Shown in pieces: positions 53,034 to 64,000 of a DNA stretch of 64,000 nucleotides (positions are counted from its first letter, which is position 1; each line of letters opens with the position of its first letter). Both the position numbers and the translations under genes were made by a program. Source of the DNA: Harmothoe impar (Eukaryota; Annelida; Polychaeta; Phyllodocida; Polynoidae); assembly GCA_947462335.1 (NCBI GenBank), contig OX381709.1, positions 70,672,609 through 70,736,608 of the forward strand, written 5' to 3'. Under the pieces are notes generated by a model. The model saw nothing but the letters and a program-made list of their open reading frames with translations, ran no database searches and was not told the DNA's origin.

Positions 53034-55662
53034 ACAACTCAACGCTGTACATTTTCTCTATTGTACCTATAAGGTTGCTGCTAATTAAATGCAAGGTTTA
53101 TAAGCAAATAATACATGGAATATTCATAAACCTTTATCAAATGTGTGAGGTACTGGCGTGACACCTTGAATGATGTTTGATGTAATTTGAAATGCAAGAG
53201 CTTATGGAAGCTGTAAAGTGATCCTCATTGTGCAAACAGTGCCTCTATACACGAATAAAACACTACAGTAACCACATTTTTGCTTGCCATCTTGTGTAGT
53301 TCTTCACTCCACGCCCCATCGTGGAACTGTATAATACTTAGGGGATGGAGGTCAATAAAATATTATCCGTTGATAGGAAAAAGTCAGAGAGGGATCACAT
53401 GTGGCCAAACCATGTAATGGGATCTTCTCGTTTTCTCAAGAGGGACGGGGCATAAAACTGCAGACTTATTCCAAAACGACCATAATATTATGTGACCGTC
53501 CACGGGAAACCCAGCCTTATGCACCCCTTCTGTGACCGTCCACCGGAAAACCAGCCTTATTATATTGGGCAATAAAATCAAATTTGAGCAAAATGAGGGG
53601 GAATGGAATTATATCTGAGACAATTTATTTTAAAGCCCTAATCATCAGATGCACTAACTTCCGTAGACGACCATGGCATCTTGTCCACCAGTCATTCTAT
53701 ACATTCCCTTGGGGTAGCGCGATTTTCGACAGCAGTGAGGAACAGCCAACAACAGGACAAGTTTGTTTCCGTTTTATTCTCAACAATCGCTACAATGATT
53801 ACAGAGATGACCTCCACGATAGTAATTAGGAAGTTTCTCTTAGACCATGCATCCATGGCTGTCAACAGTCATGAATGGGTACAGACGTGCTTTGTGAACA
53901 ATTCCTGTGTTTACATATATCTCATTTACAAACACTTTCTTTAAATATAGAGTATGAAGACGATGTATCTCTGTTATAAACAGAACATCGTGAGTAATCT
54001 GACCCCAGTACAAATACGATATAGACCCATCGTTCAGACATGTTTAGATAATGGCATATGATTCACATGAGACAACTACAAAAATAGAACTCTTGGGGTC
54101 TGGTGCAAACAGATGCTCGAGCACACCAATTGCACGTAATAAGTAAAAGACACACCATATGAACTCCAGATCAAAGGGGGAAAAACACCTCTCGACGGCC
54201 AGGGGAGGGGGCTTCATAAAGATCAATTTTGTGATGTATCATAAATGTTGTTATAAACTTGACTTTGGACATCACCTCAGTTAGCGTTAGTTGCCGTTTT
54301 AAACTCTACAATAAAGAAGAATCAAAGTCTACAAGTGTATGCATTACGATGGGTGTGCGTATACGACAAGTACCAATCGGAGCGCCGCCTCCTATTATGT
54401 TCATTCATCCAACCTTGGCACGACATTTACATCGTTTTTGCATTATGACGACACTTTAATAGAGAAGTGTGTGTGGTATTTCAAATCAGTGGACTCTCAC
54501 AAATTACATGATGGCCGAACCACTTTAAGGGTCACAATGTCCTAAAATGAATGTGGTATTCCCTTAGTTGTCATAATGCATGAATGCATCTGTGGCAAAT
54601 TTCCCAAATCCATGACCTGCTGCGTGGATATTCCGTTGTAATCATGAATTTAATGTCTATTTCACCACACTCAATATATATGTTGCTGGATGTAGTTTGG
54701 TATCTCTGAAATACCATGCTCAGACCCGGGGCTCAGCCATGAGTTGCGATCAAGATTCAAGTAGTGTCTCCCGATGGAAAATATCCCCACAGGAGTATAG
54801 TATTAGGAAATCTCTCAAATATAAAAGTCCACGCTCACAGATCAGAAATGATATAGACATATATATCGATAGAATAGGTAATGACCTTTGGTTTACAAAA
54901 ATATGTTAGTTTCAAATTTCAAACATTTACAAAACCTTTAATAGGCGGATGATTACCAAAAATGTTCACCAAAGGAACTATTGATGTAAGACCTGTACTT
55001 TACACTAGTATTTATATTACTGCCTTCATATCAAACAGCAATGGTGGTCACATGCTTATCGAATAAAGAAATAAAGAAGTTACACGAGCAACAATAGTGA
55101 AACAATAAGAATTGATGGCAGTTATGAGCCCCCTGCACATATATGTTACAAATATATACATCATTTGTATTCTACAATATCAGGTAGCAATGGGAAGTAG
55201 TGAGTAAAGTAGTACCAGGTAGCATATGTATCATTGTCCCTGTTGAAAAGCCAAGATGGCCGCCCAATGACTCGGAATTCCTTCTGTAATAGCATACATA
55301 TGGCTCTAATTGAACTCATTCTCCCATAATCGACCCCCAGGAACTCATTGGTGCTACTGGACTGGTAAGACAATTGTCATGTTTTTGCACAGCAACCAGT
55401 AATAATGCACGATTCTTATGAACATAGTCATTACCAGCCGCATTACTCGGTGCAGTTGGAGGTGTGGAGAAGGGGAGGGACAGACTAGGGACTTCTTCTC
55501 TGACCGCCATTGCCCCATCACACACCCGTATGTCCCTACACAGTAAGTAGTTCCTGGAACTGTCTTGGATTCCAACCTCACAATAACAACGTTTATCTCC
55601 ATGTCTGTGGTAGACAGGTGTATTGATGGTTGGTAGAGGCAATGGACATACCGACCCTTATA

Positions 55663-55889
55663 TACCCTTTAACGCGTTAAAGCAACATTTTCCATCAAGA
55701 TACACCAATGCAGTATTGACGAGTAACTACATTGGTGCATCATGCCGATCTTTTGGGGATGGATCCATCCCATAGGATCAGCATAACACATCGATGCTAT
55801 CCTGGCGAGTTGCTCACCAAGGCTTCACTCATGTATCATTGCAACAAAAGGGCATGACCATTATAGCACTATGCCGTGCTTAAAGGGTT
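55663..55889. repeat. Family A element, full-length copy
   Basis: It runs from ACCCTTTAACGCGTTAAAG to ATGCCGTGCTTAAAGGGT. Inside are GCATCATGCCGATCTTTTGG, GGATCAGCATAACACATCG and GGCGAGTTGCTCACC. It is about 227 bp long and its inverted ends are diverged. Confidence 0.7.
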
Positions 55890-56211
55890 AGGCGAACTCC
55901 AGGGTGGCTGATATTTGTCCATGTCTGGCGTGAAGAGGCAGGTTGGGGCAGAGCTGGAGGTGACCCAGAGGACACCAATTACCTGGAACTCTCTGTATGA
56001 GGCAACTGGACAACCACCATCCACCTACTTCTTCTGAACCACATGGCTCTCTTATCCAGGCCTCCATCGTCGCTTTCTGGCCTCCGGCTGCGTCTGCCCC
56101 TCCCAGGCACCATCGGCAGAACCGTAGTTCCCCCAGCATGCCTGCATACCAGTGATGTATCTCGGTGACAAGGACGACTTGGGCCAGTGTGCTAGACTGC
56201 TGTAGTCTGGC

Positions 56212-59200
56212 TCATGTCCGGCGGAAGTGGGTGGGGCTGTCGTCGTCGGTGCCGGGCGGCGGGGAGGGGGTCGGGGGGATGACCACACAGGTGGGCGGAC
56301 GGAGACCTGCAGCAGCAACAACAGGTAGACACTGGTCAGCAGCCACCTAGTTAGTCTCTGGGATTCCGCTAGCCACTCGCCAAATCGCCAATGGCGAATC
56401 AAAGCTCATTTTGGCTAATGCTACCCACTGAAAATTCGCCAAATTGGCTAAGTGTGGATGTGGGAATTTCTTTTCCTTCAAGTAGGGGGTGGGACATAGA
56501 AATAATATCAGACCAGGAGACCAAAAATACATTATTTTACACAATTTGGCCCCTAGATTTTCTGAATTTTCTGGGGGGAGGGGCATGCCCTCAAACCCCC
56601 CCCCCTTCCCAGTACTGTTCAAGCATGTCATTTGCAAGGGTTTGAAGTAGATGGGCCTGCCTACCATGGCCTCGTCACTTCACACAATCCTCAGAGGAAA
56701 ATGACCACTTCCTAATACGTAAAAAGGTTTGGCTAATTGGTATATAATTTGGCTAATCAAAATTGATACAAATTCGCCAAATTGGCTAATAGAAATCAAT
56801 TCCTAGCGGAATCCCAGAGTCTCACAATACAGGCAGTGTTAAGGGAGCCATCTTAAAGCAAAATTGTGTTATTCAAAAATGACATTGTAGTCTGTATTTT
56901 CCTTAGTCCAAGTTCACAGTAGATTATAATAGTTTGAGCAGAACGGTAATAAACACAGTCTACCAAGTTCAAGGCCAAGTACACATGCTGAACTAACACA
57001 ATTCTGGTAACATGTTAAACTATAAATATATCTGTTATATTTTAGTTGCATTTTTAGGACACGTTGGTGTTAGTTTATTAGGGGGATCAGTAGGGCATTA
57101 ATACTTAGCAATTGTATATCAGAAAAACGTATCCGTTGTACCTCCTTAACACCTGTAATTTCTTAATCTTAGTGCTTCCTTGATCCTTATGTCACTAAAT
57201 CACATACTTATACGTATCATTACGTACCTAGGTGGAGTAGGCTACAATTTGACAGACAACATAACATGACCATAATGTAACAAACGGTGTGGTAATAACT
57301 TGCAGCAATTGGAGGCGATGGAATTGAAAAGGATTTATTTCAGATGCATTCAATCTATTTTTTTTCGGCGGGGGGGGGGGGGGGGGAAGGGGGTCTTTGC
57401 TCTGTGTGTGGAGGTTTTTGTAGGGAGCTGGGAACTTGCATGCGGAAAATAACCCATGAATCTAGGACCTGGAAAGGAAAAGCAAGAAATATTTTTGTGA
57501 TACCTAAAAAGTCTCTACTTCAAATCAAATGTCCCCCACTTCTTACACTCACACAGTTAATAAACTGTGACTCTTTGGGGGGGGGGTACTCACCAGGGGG
57601 TGGACACTGAGTGACTGTGGTGGGGTGTGGTAGCTATGTGTATGTGTTGGGGGGGGGGGGGGGTACTCACCAGGGGGGTGGACACTGAGTGACTGTGGTG
57701 GGGCTTGGTAGCTATGTGTATGTGTGTGTGTGGGGGGGGGGGTGTTACTTACCAGGGGGGTGGACACTGAGTGACTGTGGTGGGGCATGGTAGCCGTGAG
57801 ACGTGGCCGGCTGCTGGTTTGACGCGTAGTCGGCCTCTGTAGTTGGTGGGACGTACATGACCTGAAACGTGTCGGGTACCCGCCCTGCCCGCTGAGGGGG
57901 AGAGGACGCCATCATCTAAGACAATTAAAAGAAACACATGTATATGCTTTATGCCGATTATGATATAGCCATGGCCATTGACAGTCTAGAGTGTAGACGG
58001 TTGAGAAAAATCGTGTCATTAACAGTTACAACTGTCTCTAACAGAATACAATCATGTTATTAACTATAGGAAAATACCTTATTGCCAATTTCGAGGATGC
58101 TTTAATATACTCTTTTTTGTCATGATGCAAGTGCTGCATTTGTGTATCAGCACGCAGGGTCAGCGTGAATGCAGACCTTGTGAGCTATTCAGGGCCAATT
58201 TATTCATCATGCCGGCACTTTGCGAGTGTATCAACCCTGTAGGGGTGGCATGATACTTGGGTGAGTCACTCACCATGCCTGTATTCATGCATTAATTATA
58301 CCAATGAAGGTCATTAAACCAGTATGCGGCTCTTAAAGGTTTGTCAGGACAAGGGGGAGCTGGCGTGTGACTGACCTGTATACCGAAGAAGTGGAAGTAC
58401 TGTGGCCATATGGCGGCCGTACAGATGATGACGTTAGCCAGGGACACCACCAACTCGGCCGTAGTGGCCGCCATGATGAGCCAGCACAGGAACCGGTCAC
58501 CCTGCAATGGACGATATCATGTATGTGATTGTGGATTTTCTAGCAAGCGTACTTAAACTATTCAACCTCTCCCTCTAGAAGGGAACAACTATTGCAACCC
58601 ACCCCACTTAGACCTTCGCTGAAAGTAAAACCTTCCTGGGTACGGGAAATAAACAAACTGCACGGAAATATAATTCAACTATTTGATGATAGCATATTGC
58701 TTTATTGTGGCTCACTGTCATTGCATTTGTGCATCATGTCAACAAATGCACGATCCCGTCCTTAAATGGTTAACATATCAGTAATGTCTCTAATGTCACA
58801 TAAAGTGTGCCTTATGTTTCCCCACATCGATCATCTACTTTACCCTGCTGCATACCTCCGTATTGTATCAATATAGACCAGTTTTCCTCCATAGTACTTT
58901 AATGTGCTATGTCCTTTGTTGTCATGATGCATGAATGAATCACTCGCTGCATTCAAGTATCATGGCGACCTTACGGGGCTGATACACTCCCAAAGTGTTG
59001 TTATTATGCACGAATGCAACACTGGCGAGTAGAATCACCAGGGCTGCATTCATGCACTTTGCTACCAAAGGACATTAGGGCACATTAAATCACTATGCAG
59101 CCCTTAAAGGGTTAATATGTTTGGCAAAGCAGTACAGTGCACTAGATGTCCTAACACGATAATCCATTTATAGCCACCCCTGCTCACCCTCACATGCAGC

Positions 59201-62083
59201 GGTCATGTGAGGGATCTGTACAAATGTGCTGTGGTTATTTTACAGCTCCATGCAACTTTCGCATCTGTCAAAACCACGCCCTGCCAGTGCTTGTAAAAGC
59301 AGAGTGAAAAACAGTTTTTTGCTGCAAATGTAATTTGTGTTACATTATGTAAAAGGATAGAATGTCATGGCTTCATAATGATCTCATTCAGCTAAAGTGA
59401 TTGGGGATATTTTAGGGGTGAACACGTTAATAGAGAGCATGGATAATAATGCCATGCGAGGGTTTTTTAGGCATGACAATAAACCAAAAAGTTGATTGTG
59501 AAACCGAGTTACAAAGACCGATGCATTTCAAAGTATTAACCTGTGGGGATTACCAGATTAATTCATACTCTACCCAGGGGGAATTGCTGGGGGGGGGGGG
59601 GGTACCATATAGGTTTCATCTGGGCAAGCTGGACCAAATCGGAGATAATAAAATCAAATTATATTCATCTGTTATAATTCTCAGGAATGACTATTTAGAG
59701 GACAATTCCTATGGTGCTTTGTTAAAGTTGGTTGGGCACTTCAAATCTGGGTAGGCACATATGGGGCCGACTTTGCAGCTCAGGACAAAAACAATGAGGG
59801 TTCCATATGGCAGCCCACCTGGGACCCAAATGAGATGAGGCCCAATAAGCAATGCAAATTGGGTAGCGAGTATACTTTTACACTTACAAAATTGCCCATC
59901 ACCAGTGAACAGTTGATAAGAGGTCCTGTCGTAAAGATGGATGCGATTACTGCCGTCACCAGATTACTTTTAATCTGCAAGAAATGACATCGATCAGCAG
60001 TTATCAAACCTATCTCTGAAAGAATTTACTATCTTAAAGCATATCATATTCTATATCATAGCATTGACCCATGGTCTGTATAGGAAGTAGGTTGATACAT
60101 TGTAGCATCATTAGCCTTCCATACTCTTATATGAATAACAGTGTCACAAATAACTAAGTCTATGCGTGTGGTAGTCTTTCAAAGAGTTTATGTTCATTTG
60201 TCATCTTCCAGGCGCTGCGTCGGTGCATCATGGCGACCTCTTAGAGGTGTATGGAATGTATGAAAGCAGCACTGACGAGTTACTCATCAGGGTTGCCATA
60301 ATTAATCATGAGGACAGAATGGCATAGTTCATTCAAGTACTATGCTGACCATAAAACGGATAAACAGAAGAGAGTACGTACCCAGTCTTTTGTGTTGTGT
60401 TTCCCACACATGATGCTCACCACCCCGGCAATAATAAACTGGAGGAAACAGAAGACAGTCAGTTAGCATACATTAATACAGGCAGCACCTTCTTAAGTTG
60501 TGTGGAGTAATGCCGTGATACTCATGGATTCACTCTCAGCACTTATACCAAACAGACGCTTAAACAAGGGGTTCGATGGCAAAGTCTGTACTACTTAGAC
60601 CCACCCTAGATGGCCTGTCACCTTTTACTTTGTGTAGACTAATTACACCCCCGCCCTACATGGTCTGTGTCAATTGCCACTTTGTGTATACTACTTCCAT
60701 CCCCACCCTACAAGGCCTGTAACAATTGTCACTTTGTGTATACTACTTCCACCCTCCCTACATGGCCTGTGTCTATTGTCACTTTGTGCATACTACTTAC
60801 AGCCACTCTACATGACCTGTTTCAAGTGTCACTTTGTGTATACTACTTCCACCCTCCCTACATGGCCTGCGTCAATTGTCACTCTGTGTATACTACTTAG
60901 TCTTACACCCATCCTACATGGCCTGTGTCAATTGTCACTTTGTGTATACTACTTCCACCCTCCCTACATGGCCTGCGTCAATTGTCACTTTGTGTATACT
61001 ACTTAGACCCGACCTACATGGCCCGTGTCAATTGTCACTTTGTGTATACTACTTACAACCACCCTACATAGCCTGTTACTTTGTGTATACTACTTAAACC
61101 CTCCCTACATGGCCCGTGTCAATTGTCACTTTGTGTATACTACTTACAACCACCCTACATAGCCTGTTACTTTGTGTATACTACTTACACCCTCCCTACA
61201 TGGCCTGTTACTTTGTGCATACTACTTTCACCCACCCTACATGGCCTGTTACTTTGTGTATACTACTTAAACCCTCCCTACATGGCCTGTGTCTATTGTC
61301 ACTTTGTGCATACTACTTACACCCACCCTACATGGCCTGTGCCAATTGTCACTTTGTGTATACTACTTACACCCACCCTACATGGCCTGTGCCAATTGTC
61401 ACTTTGTGTATACTACTTACACCCACCCTACATGGCCTGTGCCAATTGTCACTTTGTGTAACTACTTACAGCCACCCTACATGACCTGTTTCAAGTGTCA
61501 CTTTGTGTATACTACTTACACCCTCCCTACATGGCCTCTGTCAATTGTCACTCTGTGTATACTACTTACACCCTCCCTACATGGCCTGTCACTTTGTGTA
61601 TACTAGTTTCACCCCCACCCCCATCCCCCTTACATTGCCTGTGTCAATTGTCACATTGTGTAGACTACTTACGGCTACTGTACAGTCACGCCTGCTTATA
61701 CATGTGTACCACGCGTGTTATTGGTCTCCTTACTAATTTCCACAGTGAAAGTACTGCAGATACGTTGCCTATATCACGCCCCCGCCTCCCAAAATCCTGG
61801 ATCAGCCCCTGAAGTCACACCTTTAACCCTCATGTCTACTCACCAGGAGGCCACACCAGATGCCGGGGGCGGCGCGGTGGTTCTCCAGGTCCACCCCCAG
61901 CCCCAGCACCTCCAGGACGGCACACACGGCCCCACACACCAGGTGTGCCTTACCCAGGCAGATAGCCGTGTAGCCCGAGTAGGAGTAGGGCTGGCTGTGG
62001 GGGCCCGGGAACGGGCAGTGCACCTCCTCAGCACCGTCATGCACCCCGTGGTGCCCCGACGTGATGATCATCCTCCCCGCCAT
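56212..62083 (-). CDS. Four-transmembrane MS4A/CD20-like protein, 6 coding exons
   Basis: Exons, minus: 62083-61844, 60438-60382, 59974-59888, 58501-58376, 57915-57753, 56306-56212; 255 aa. Predicted membrane spans: about 41-64 (ICLGKAHLVCGAVCAVLEVL), 76-91 (WCGLLFIIAGVVSIMC), 103-121 (LVTAVIASIFTTGPLINC) and 129-153 (RFLCWLIMAATTAELVVSLA). The layout, the LGKAHLV/GLLFIIAG phrases and the short cytosolic tails fit the MS4A/TMEM176 family of four-pass plasma- or endomembrane proteins. The tail is Pro/Ser/Asp-rich (VYVPP-like and TPSPPPGTDDDSP). Introns 1-4 are phase 0 and the last is phase 1. The ATG sits in GAGCATGG. Family assignment is by topology and phrase likeness only, so another tetraspan family remains possible. 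Confidence 0.75.
56358..56817. mobile_element. Non-autonomous DNA element with 5-bp TSD AGTCT (MS4A-like intron 5)
   Basis: The termini CTGGGATTCCGCTAG and CTAGCGGAATCCCAG are perfect 15-bp inverted repeats, and AGTCT flanks both (56353-56357 and 56818-56822). The interior has repeated AATTCGCCAAATTGGCTAA motifs. The 460 bp contains no ORF. Confidence 0.85.
57576..57797. repeat. Minisatellite made of copies of an exon end plus its splice donor
   Basis: There are three copies of a ~77-83 bp unit carrying GTGGACACTGAGTGACTGTG and GGGGG runs. The copy nearest 57797 is the real 3' end of coding exon 5 of the MS4A-like gene (minus). The two further copies repeat the last ~40 nt of the exon and the donor: GTGAGT at about 57665-57670 and 57588-57593, against the true GTAAGT at 57747-57752. 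Confidence 0.85.
58095..58345. repeat. Family A copy (MS4A-like intron 4)
   Basis: It contains TTTAATATAC, TTGTCATGATGCAAGTGCTG, GCACGCAGGGTCAGCGTGAATG, TTCATCATGCCGGCAC, TGTATCAACCCTGTAGGGGT and ends near GCGGCTCTTAAAGGTTTG. Confidence 0.6.
58890..59113. repeat. Family A element, full-length copy (MS4A-like intron 3)
   Basis: About 224 bp from GTACTTTAATGTGCTATGTC to CACTATGCAGCCCTTAAAGG then GTTAA. It has the typical centre GTCATGATGCATGAATG...CAGGGCTGCATTCATGCA. Confidence 0.75.
60585..61675. repeat. 50-bp minisatellite, about 20 copies (MS4A-like intron 1)
   Basis: The unit is ACCCACCCTACATGGCCTGT followed by GCCAATTGTCACTTTGTGTA and TACTACTTAC, exact at 61321, 61371 and 61421. Many copies vary, and a shorter form drops the GCCAATTGTCA segment (61077-61270). 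Because 50 is not a multiple of three and the unit lacks stops on the plus strand, several overlapping open frames appear. They are by-products and not genes. Confidence 0.92.
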
Positions 62084-62220
62084 GCTCACTGCTGCTGCTG
62101 TTATTGTTGCTGTTGTTGTTGTTGTTGTGGTGGTGGTGGTGGTGGTCCTGCGTTGGTCAGCATGGCTGTGGTTCAGATTCTGGCGTCATCATTACAGCTT
62201 GGATTTGAGGAAGTGGCAAT
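62084..62220 (-). promoter_or_regulatory. 5' UTR exon part of the MS4A-like gene with Pro/Gln uORF
   Basis: The minus strand has a good acceptor (CTTTTCAG) ending at 62221, so this exon probably starts at 62220 after an upstream 5' UTR exon. An upstream ORF runs 62163-62101, 20 codons, encoding MLTNAG then six Pro and eight Gln, and stops 17 nt before the main ATG. The Pro/Gln part is a (CCA)n(CAA)n microsatellite. A shorter uORF precedes it. Confidence 0.55.
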
Positions 62221-64000
62221 CTGAAAAGGGAAAGTGAAAAGGAATTGATTAAAGGGTATACATATATATTATAACAGGGTCAATAGCTAGTAGGGTGGGG
62301 TGTACTGAGCATTACCCCTTTAAGGGCAGCATAGTGCCTCAGTGCACTGTGCCAATATGTTACTATCTTATAATCCATCACATAGTGTTCGGTGTATGTA
62401 TTGCGGACTGTATATATCGGTCTCAGTATGGCCCTCCGAGGTAGTATGATCTCCCATTTATATATATATCTGGATATCTGTCTGCTTCTCCCAGTCTTAG
62501 TCACTCTTAATCTGTCCCTCTCTCATTGCCCAGGCTGTTTGTTTCTGTCTGTCTCTCTGTCTGTCCCTCTGTCTCTTTTAGCCCACATTTTAGTCTTCCC
62601 TCTCTCTATGTATTTATCTGTGTAGAGCCCGTGGTTCCCTTCACATACTATTGTGTCCATATGGATGGTTAGCAGCGCACGATACATCAGGGATCGATAT
62701 GTCTCTGTCAGGTGGGTGCGTCTGGGGTTTACTTTAATCTTTAACTTTACGTTGTAGGGGTCAGGAGGTTGGGTGGGGTATACAGACAGTAACCCCCCGC
62801 CCCCATATCCCAGCCCTTGTTCTCTCCCCCTCCACCTCCACACACTCATTCAGTCATTGACTCCATACACTCCAGCTACAACCCTCAAAGGGTAACATAA
62901 TGCTTTAGGTTCTAATGCACTTTGGCCATTGTATTGGCGTACCATGCTTGGTACATAATGACGCCAAATGAATATGAACCTTGAGGCATCCTTCGGACAC
63001 ATACCTTGAGACGGACACTTGGATTTGGGCCTATTCAAGCATTTAAACCTCTTTATCTGTGAATAATGGTAAAGTTTAAATGTCTCAGGGTATGTGTCCG
63101 ACTCATAGTGAATCTACCCTAAAGCGTTATTCTCGCGAAGTATCAGTGATTTTCGTATCTTCAAATGAAATTTTGACACGATCGTGGCTTTGATCATCGT
63201 ACATGAATATGTGCATTTTGCATGAAACCCATGTGTAGACTGTATATTGATCGACGCAACTCTTTGGTCTCCTAAGCCATATAGGATTTCTCTAAGGAAG
63301 TGATACTTTCTTTACAACAGAGGGGTGATGATGGCCTTGTAGTATTTAACTGCAGTTAACGATTTCAACCTCTCGAACGGAGGGGTGGGGTAGCCAGCGA
63401 TCTACTATAATATGCATAAGAGGGCACGTGCGCCGGTAAAATTTACCCCCTGCCTTGTTTTTAGGAATTGATCACTCCCGTTGAATTGATCACTCTATAG
63501 CATCGGCATACAACATGTTCGTAACTAGCATGGTGACCGGTTTTACCACGTTTGAAACTATCATGTCTGAGTCATTGAATTGGATTTGATAACATTGAAT
63601 TTCGGACTGTATATAGGTTCCTCATTTGCAGTCAACATGACTTACCAGCCGGCTAAGAGAAAGTACAACACTCCCAAATGATCGGCATGATGCACTAATG
63701 CAGAATTGGTACATCGTGGCATTGAATGAACATGGAGGCATCATGTCAACCTTGACGGCTTAACCTGACCTCACTACCCCAGGTGTTGGTGAGTACCACG
63801 TTACATGGATCACACCAGTGGTGTTATCGGCATTGGTAATACCTGCATGGACTCTGCTGAAATTACTCAGGGGCACCCATCCAACAGGCAGCTCATGCTC
63901 ACCATTTAGCCCTTTAAGGGCTAGATAGTGCTTTAATGCATTATGTCATTTGTCGTCATGCTGCAAGCATACATCCCTGGTGAGTCTACTGGTGAGTCTA
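62221..64000. other. Upstream region of the MS4A-like gene, non-coding as far as visible
   Basis: It has a CT-rich stretch (about 62460-62590) and family A fragments at about 62310-62360, 62885-62985, 63670-63765 and 63905-64000, the last cut by the window end. The first 5' UTR exon and promoter of the MS4A-like gene should lie here, but I cannot place them. Confidence 0.4.

Larger units (their letters stand above)
52745..56211. other. Convergent 3' ends of the CIMAP and MS4A-like genes, non-coding
   Basis: No exon is recognisable. Short frames on both strands (for example minus 55316-55642) resemble no family I know. Family A pieces lie at about 54520-54615 and 55663-55889. The 3' end of the MS4A-like transcript is not visible. 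Confidence 0.4.

Noticed and set aside
55316..55642. 108-codon minus-strand frame downstream of the MS4A-like stop codon as an extra exon or gene
   Set aside because: It overlaps a second frame of similar length, shows no domain or splice signals, and lies after a solid stop codon; probably 3' UTR or spacer.
60585..61675. CRISPR-like array
   Set aside because: The repeat is contiguous with no unique spacers, and the surrounding genes are spliced animal genes.
60667..61812. Overlapping plus-strand frames encoding repeats such as HFVYTTYTHPTW
   Set aside because: They are created by the 50-bp minisatellite having no stop codon in its unit, occur in several frames at once, and lie within an intron.
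61715..62224. 169-codon plus-strand frame over the first coding exon of the MS4A-like gene
   Set aside because: It is antisense to a well-supported exon with a splice donor and hydrophobic segments, and is open only because of GC-rich sequence and the codon-length microsatellite.
63905..64000. A separate gene start at the right edge
   Set aside because: The sequence is a family A repeat copy cut by the window end; no coding signal is present.

Overview
This 64 kb window is animal nuclear DNA. It holds intron-rich genes with GT-AG introns, and each has an unmistakable vertebrate counterpart. The introns are dense with short inverted-repeat elements, minisatellites and long G/C homopolymers. 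The gene set (long-form RNase Z, maspardin, UBL7, PGM1, a sperm-tail SHIPPO-repeat protein, an MS4A/CD20-like four-pass protein) and the repeat texture suggest an invertebrate deuterostome. An amphioxus-like (Branchiostoma) genome is my best guess, made from general character and not from a database match.

Layout. (1) 1-6860: a tandem ~135-140 bp repeat interrupted by a full-length LINE on the minus strand (228-6728). The LINE has a 13-bp target-site duplication, a poly(A) tail and two uninterrupted ORFs. ORF2 is an endonuclease/reverse transcriptase. ORF1 is an L1-ORF1-like coiled-coil/RRM protein carrying a C-terminal NADAR (YbiA-like, ADP-ribose-linked N-glycosidase) domain, which is the most unusual thing in the window. 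(2) 7858-15090, minus: UBL7 in 9 coding exons. (3) 15284-21815, plus: PGM1 in 10 coding exons, head-to-head with UBL7 (193 bp between start codons). (4) 24286-36894, plus: ELAC2 (RNase Z long form) in 22 coding exons. (5) 41656-45549, minus, with a probable 5' UTR exon near 49.5 kb: SPG21 (maspardin), tail-to-tail with ELAC2. (6) 49767-52744, plus: a CIMAP1/ODF3-type SHIPPO-repeat gene, head-to-head with SPG21, with an RFX X-box in the shared promoter. (7) 56212-62083, minus: an MS4A-like four-transmembrane protein in 6 coding exons.

The host genes do not form one pathway. They cover ubiquitin binding, glucose-phosphate interconversion, tRNA 3' processing, endosomal trafficking, flagellar/ciliary microtubules and a membrane protein. 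I joined the exon models by eye using splice consensus, reading phase and remembered family sequence; all reading phases close exactly (UBL7 368 aa, PGM1 555, ELAC2 822, SPG21 320, CIMAP 251, MS4A-like 255).

The non-coding space is filled mainly by non-autonomous DNA elements. Family A is a palindromic element with more than 20 copies. Family B has TACCGTAAATTCCCGCG ends, including one element with perfect 27-bp terminal repeats. Family C has ends around TTGTTTCAGGTA. Three further elements each have 5-bp target duplications and hAT-like termini. Three minisatellites are also present, two of which are built from copies of a splice-site region.
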